DNA of 8,035 nucleotides from Faecalicatena sp. (GTDB lineage Bacteria > Bacillota > Clostridia > Lachnospirales > Lachnospiraceae). The DNA is taken from assembly GCA_009774255.1 (NCBI GenBank), contig VSNK01000208.1, forward strand, positions 1-8,035, read 5' to 3'. Each line of letters begins with the position of its first letter. The first letter of the stretch is position 1. Below the pieces are notes generated by a model. The model was given only the letters and a program-made list of their open reading frames with translations. It searched no databases and was not told where the DNA came from. A program made the translations under genes and the position numbers. Shown piece by piece: positions 5,985 through 8,035 of this stretch.

Positions 5985-6227
5985 ATGGATATCTTAAAGA
6001 TTGTCTTAACGATCATCTTTGTGATAGATTGTATCGCATTGTCAGCGATCATTCTTCTTCAGGAAGGAAAGTCAGCCGGACTCGGGACAATCAGCGGCGC
6101 GGCAGATACCTATTGGGGGCAGAATAAAGGGCGCTCCATGGAAGGGGCTCTTGTGAAGTCAACAAAGTTTCTTGCGATTTTATTCATTTTATTGGCTGTT
6201 GTACTGAATCTCGGCGTATTTAACTGA
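5985..6227 (+). CDS. secG: protein translocase subunit SecG
   Basis: The 80-aa protein is the small accessory subunit of the SecYEG export channel. It has the family pattern: a first membrane span at about 6-25, the hallmark LLQEGKSAGLG (24-34), a polar cytoplasmic loop with ISGAADTYWG and RSMEG, then a second span at about 61-78. Length is typical for Firmicutes SecG. AGGAGGTG at 5970-5977 is a near-perfect ribosome site 9 nt before the ATG. The frame is open further upstream, but those codons overlap the promoter and cannot be translated. It is followed by rnr, as in many Firmicutes (secG-rnr-smpB order), although here a terminator and a structured insert separate the two. Confidence 0.95.
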   Translation: MDILKIVLTIIFVIDCIALSAIILLQEGKSAGLGTISGAADTYWGQNKGRSMEGALVKSTKFLAILFILLAVVLNLGVFN

Positions 6228-6318
6228 CGCGGTTTTCAGAGAGATGCGGAAGTAATCGGCAGCTTCACAGGATGAATACAAGAAATCAGGTTTCGTCTCT
6301 GGTACAGAATGAGAAAGG

Positions 6319-6349
6319 CACTCTATAAGTGATATAGGGTGTTTTTTTT
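6319..6349 (+). terminator. intrinsic terminator of secG
   Basis: CACTCTATA (6319-6327) pairs with TATAGGGTG (6333-6341) across an AGTGA loop, nine pairs with one G-U, directly followed by eight T residues (6342-6349). It is a clear Rho-independent terminator about 90 nt after the secG stop. The stretch 6228-6318 holds nothing else recognisable. Confidence 0.85.
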
Positions 6350-6357
6350 CGTATAAT
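6329..6357 (+). promoter_or_regulatory. candidate rnr promoter overlapping the secG terminator
   Basis: A perfect TATAAT lies at 6352-6357; 17 bp upstream, GTGATA (6329-6334) matches TTGACA at 4 of 6. The -35 box lies within the secG terminator hairpin. If used, it would give rnr a leader of about 280 nt that contains the whole second repeat element, including a terminator-like hairpin. Confidence 0.4.
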
Positions 6358-6409
6358 GCAGCCATGCGGGGAAAAAATATCATACAGAGTTAGAATATTT
6401 TCCAGCTGT

Positions 6410-6521
6410 GCGGTTGGATGTTCCAAGGAGCATCTAACCCGCTTATCCATTCGCAAAAACCGTGCTGACGCACTCTTACGTCTGCTTGCGCAGCCGTTTT
6501 TTGCTCATTAATAAGTGGGTT
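6410..6521 (+). repeat. mutually exclusive pairings within the second element
   Basis: The segment around 6431-6446 can pair upstream (GGTTGGATG 6412-6420 with CATCTAACC 6431-6439, nine pairs with one G-U) or downstream (AACCCGCTTAT 6436-6446 with ATAAGTGGGTT 6511-6521, eleven pairs with one G-U). The two cannot form together. The downstream pairing encloses the terminator-like hairpin. Confidence 0.5.
6453..6504. terminator. terminator-like hairpin inside the second element, possibly bidirectional
   Basis: GCTG-A-CGCA (6464-6472) pairs with TGCGCAGC (6487-6494), eight pairs with one bulged A, followed after CG by six T residues (6497-6502). The outer GCAAAAAC (6453-6460) pairs with GTTTTTTGC (6496-6504). 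Read on the minus strand the same stem is followed by five T residues. It would cut transcripts entering rnr from secG or from the promoter at 6329-6357 unless prevented. Confidence 0.45.
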
Positions 6522-6585
6522 GCTGATTCGACAGGCCATTTGCATTGCAATAAATTGCATGCAAATGACCTATCGAATCGCAACC
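6518..6585. repeat. 68-bp near-perfect long hairpin at the right end of the second element
   Basis: Arms 6518-6551 and 6554-6585 pair over about 30 positions: GGTTGC/GCAACC, GATTCGA/TCGAATC, AGG/CCT, CATTTGCAT/ATGCAAATG and GCAAT/ATTGC, broken by two single-base bulges and two mismatches. Both mismatches are C opposite A on the plus strand, so both become G-U pairs in a minus-strand RNA. Confidence 0.75.
6528..6556 (+). promoter_or_regulatory. weak candidate promoter carried by the second element
   Basis: TCGACA (6528-6533, 5 of 6) and TAAATT (6551-6556, 4 of 6) are 17 bp apart, with the -10 in the loop of the long hairpin. If active it would give rnr a promoter downstream of the terminator-like hairpin, with a leader of about 80 nt. 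It is a weak match in AT-rich sequence. Confidence 0.15.
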
Positions 6586-6642
6586 GTACAGGTGGAAAAA
6601 TTTTGGTAATATAGAAAGACAAGAAAGCAGAGGAGAAAGCAT

Positions 6643-8035
6643 ATGGATAATACGTTTGAAAAGCGCAAGAAAGTTATCTATGATTTTATCTGTGATGATT
6701 TCTATGTGCCTATGAAAATAAAAGAGATCGCGATGCTCCTGCAGATACCAAGGGAGCAGAGGGAGGAGCTTAAGGAGGTGCTCGACGCCCTAGAAGCGGA
6801 GGGCAGGATCCATGTATCGAAAAAGGGAAAGTACGCAAAGGGACAGGTCAGGCGCCTCACCGGAATTTTTCAGGCCAATGCCAGAGGGTTTGGCTTTATC
6901 ATCCGGGAAGGGGAGGAAGAGGATGTCTATATTGCGGAAGAGAACAGAGGAGGAGCATTTCAGGGAGACGAGGTGGAGTTCATTATCACCCGGCAGAAGG
7001 ATGGTTCGGAGCAGAATCGGAAGCGGATCGAAGGAAAGATTACCCGCGTGATCTCCCACAAGACGGTTCATATTGTAGGTCTGTATGAAAAGAGCCGGAA
7101 TTACGGGTTTGTACGCCCGGATGACCAGAGGGTTCCGATGGATGTCTATATTCCGGCGGGAAAAGAGAAGGGCGCCATGGACGGCCATAAGGTGGTAGTA
7201 GAGCTGACCTCCTACGGCAGCGAAGGACAGAAGAGTCCTGAAGGAGTTGTAACCGAGATCATCGGACATATCAATGATCCCGGAACGGATATCATGTCGA
7301 TAGTAAAAGGCTTCGAGCTTCCGGTGGAATTTCCGGAGAAAGTGATGAACCAAGCCGAACGGGTTGGCAAGGATGTGAGCGAGGCTGATATGGCGGGCCG
7401 CAGGGATCTGCGGGACTGGCAGATGGTGACCATTGACGGAGAGGATGCCAAGGATCTGGATGACGCGGTATCCCTCACAAAGGAAGGGGAGTACTACCGG
7501 CTGGGAGTGCATATCGCGGATGTGACCAATTATGTCCAGGAGCACAGCGCTCTGGACCGTGAGGCTTTGAAGCGGGGCACCAGCGTATATCTTGCGGACC
7601 GGGTGATCCCTATGCTCCCGCACAGGCTGTCCAACGGGATCTGTTCTCTCAATGCAGGGGAAGACCGTCTGGCGCTGAGCTGTATCATGCAGGTCAATGG
7701 AAAAGGAGAAGTCGTGGACTCGGAGATCGCGGAGACGGTCGTCCGTGTGGATGAGCGGATGACCTATACCAGTGTGGCGAAGATCCTGGAGGAGCATGAT
7801 CCGGAAGAAACGGAGCGCTACAGGGAGTTGGTTCCGCTCTTCGTGAGGATGGCCGAGCTGTCGCGTATCCTGCGGGAGAGAAGACATCAGAGAGGCTCCA
7901 TTGACTTTGATTTTCCGGAGACTAAGATGATACTGGACGAACGTGGAAAGCCGGTCGATATTAAGCCATATGACCGGAATGCGGCAACCAGGCTGATTGA
8001 AGACTTTATGCTTCTGGCGAATGAGACTGTGGCCG
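6643..8035 (+). CDS. rnr: ribonuclease R (3'-5' exoribonuclease, RNB family), 5' part, runs off the window
   Basis: The frame is open from ATG 6643 to the window end (464 codons) without a stop, so it is incomplete by position, not broken. GAGGAG at 6630-6635 lies 7 nt ahead. Domains in order: N-terminal winged-helix (about 5-65), first cold-shock OB fold (from G74, ANARGFGFI), second OB fold (from about 146, RNYGFVRPDD), then the RNB catalytic domain. The four metal-binding aspartates fit the RNase II/R spacing: Asp265, Asp271, Asp273 and Asp274 in IDGEDAKDLDDAV. Further family blocks are GVHIADVTNYV, LPHRLSNGICSLN (about 325-337) and RLIEDFMLLANE at the edge. The rest of RNB, the S1 domain and the basic tail must lie beyond 8035. 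The enzyme degrades structured RNA and works with SmpB/tmRNA, whose smpB gene often follows rnr. Confidence 0.95.
   Translation, partial: MDNTFEKRKKVIYDFICDDFYVPMKIKEIAMLLQIPREQREELKEVLDALEAEGRIHVSKKGKYAKGQVRRLTGIFQANARGFGFIIREGEEEDVYIAEENRGGAFQGDEVEFIITRQKDGSEQNRKRIEGKITRVISHKTVHIVGLYEKSRNYGFVRPDDQRVPMDVYIPAGKEKGAMDGHKVVVELTSYGSEGQKSPEGVVTEIIGHINDPGTDIMSIVKGFELPVEFPEKVMNQAERVGKDVSEADMAGRRDLRDWQMVTIDGEDAKDLDDAVSLTKEGEYYRLGVHIADVTNYVQEHSALDREALKRGTSVYLADRVIPMLPHRLSNGICSLNAGEDRLALSCIMQVNGKGEVVDSEIAETVVRVDERMTYTSVAKILEEHDPEETERYRELVPLFVRMAELSRILRERRHQRGSIDFDFPETKMILDERGKPVDIKPYDRNAATRLIEDFMLLANETVA

Larger units (their letters stand above)
6398..6599. mobile_element. second MITE-like element (about 202 bp) with 19-bp terminal inverted repeats
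   Basis: TTTTCCAGCTGTGCGGTTG (6398-6416) and the reverse complement of 6581-6599 (TTTTCCACCTGTACGGTTG) match at 17 of 19 positions, and the likeness continues through GAT after a one-base gap. There is no coding potential inside. The interior folds into three hairpins. I see no convincing target duplication, so transposition is less secure than for the element upstream of secG. The sequence is unrelated to that element. It fills most of the gap between secG and rnr and lies in the probable rnr leader. Confidence 0.55.

Noticed and set aside
6394..6612. AATAT on both sides (6394-6398 and 6608-6612) as a target duplication of the second element
   Set aside because: Only five AT-rich bases, and the copies are not symmetrically placed against the inverted repeat ends; chance is likely.
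6790..7887. 365-codon open frame on the minus strand
   Set aside because: Complete overlap with rnr, whose OB folds and catalytic aspartates are clear on the plus strand; the minus frame shows no family features.
1..8035. CRISPR array, defence system, tRNA or rRNA
   Set aside because: No regularly spaced repeats, no cas-like or toxin-like genes, and no cloverleaf or rRNA sequence seen on either strand.

Overview
The window looks like chromosomal DNA from a Gram-positive, low-to-mid GC gut-type anaerobe, most likely a Lachnospiraceae member (Clostridia). The reasons are strong AGGAGG-type ribosome sites before every gene, a lipobox solute-binding protein, an MsmEFG/CUT1-type sugar ABC system without its own ATPase beside a GH36 alpha-galactosidase, and the Firmicutes neighbour order secG-rnr. 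The genus call is an inference from style, not from a database match.

Layout: (1) 1-193 is an AT-rich leader with a TATAAT promoter and a 9-bp direct repeat. (2) 194-3207 is a tight three-gene transport operon: solute-binding lipoprotein, permease 1, permease 2, the two permeases overlapping by one base. It ends at a terminator with a perfect 16-bp stem. (3) 3334-5624 is a separately promoted cytoplasmic GH36 alpha-galactosidase of 727 aa; its true start is the ATG at 3441, not the in-frame GTG at 3378. (4) 5625-5984 holds a 221-bp non-coding element with 12/13-matching terminal inverted repeats, abutted on both sides by a perfect 9-bp direct repeat (ACCATGGCG), followed by a good secG promoter. 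(5) 5985-6227 is secG, followed by a terminator that overlaps a TATAAT promoter. (6) 6398-6599 is a second, unrelated non-coding element with 17/19 terminal inverted repeats and strong internal hairpins. (7) 6643 to the window end is the 5' two-thirds of rnr (RNase R), running off the edge.

How the genes work together: the lipoprotein and two permeases would import an alpha-galactoside (raffinose, melibiose, stachyose or similar), energised by a shared MsmK/MsiK-like ATPase encoded elsewhere. The alpha-galactosidase has no signal peptide and would release galactose inside the cell. Importer and enzyme appear to be separate transcription units. secG and rnr are housekeeping genes (protein export, RNA decay) unrelated to the sugar system.

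The most unusual content is not in the genes. Both gaps flanking secG are filled with MITE-like, highly foldable elements of two different families. The first carries the full signature of a transposed insertion (terminal inverted repeats plus target duplication). Neither encodes a protein. I found no CRISPR array, tRNA, rRNA or recognisable defence system.
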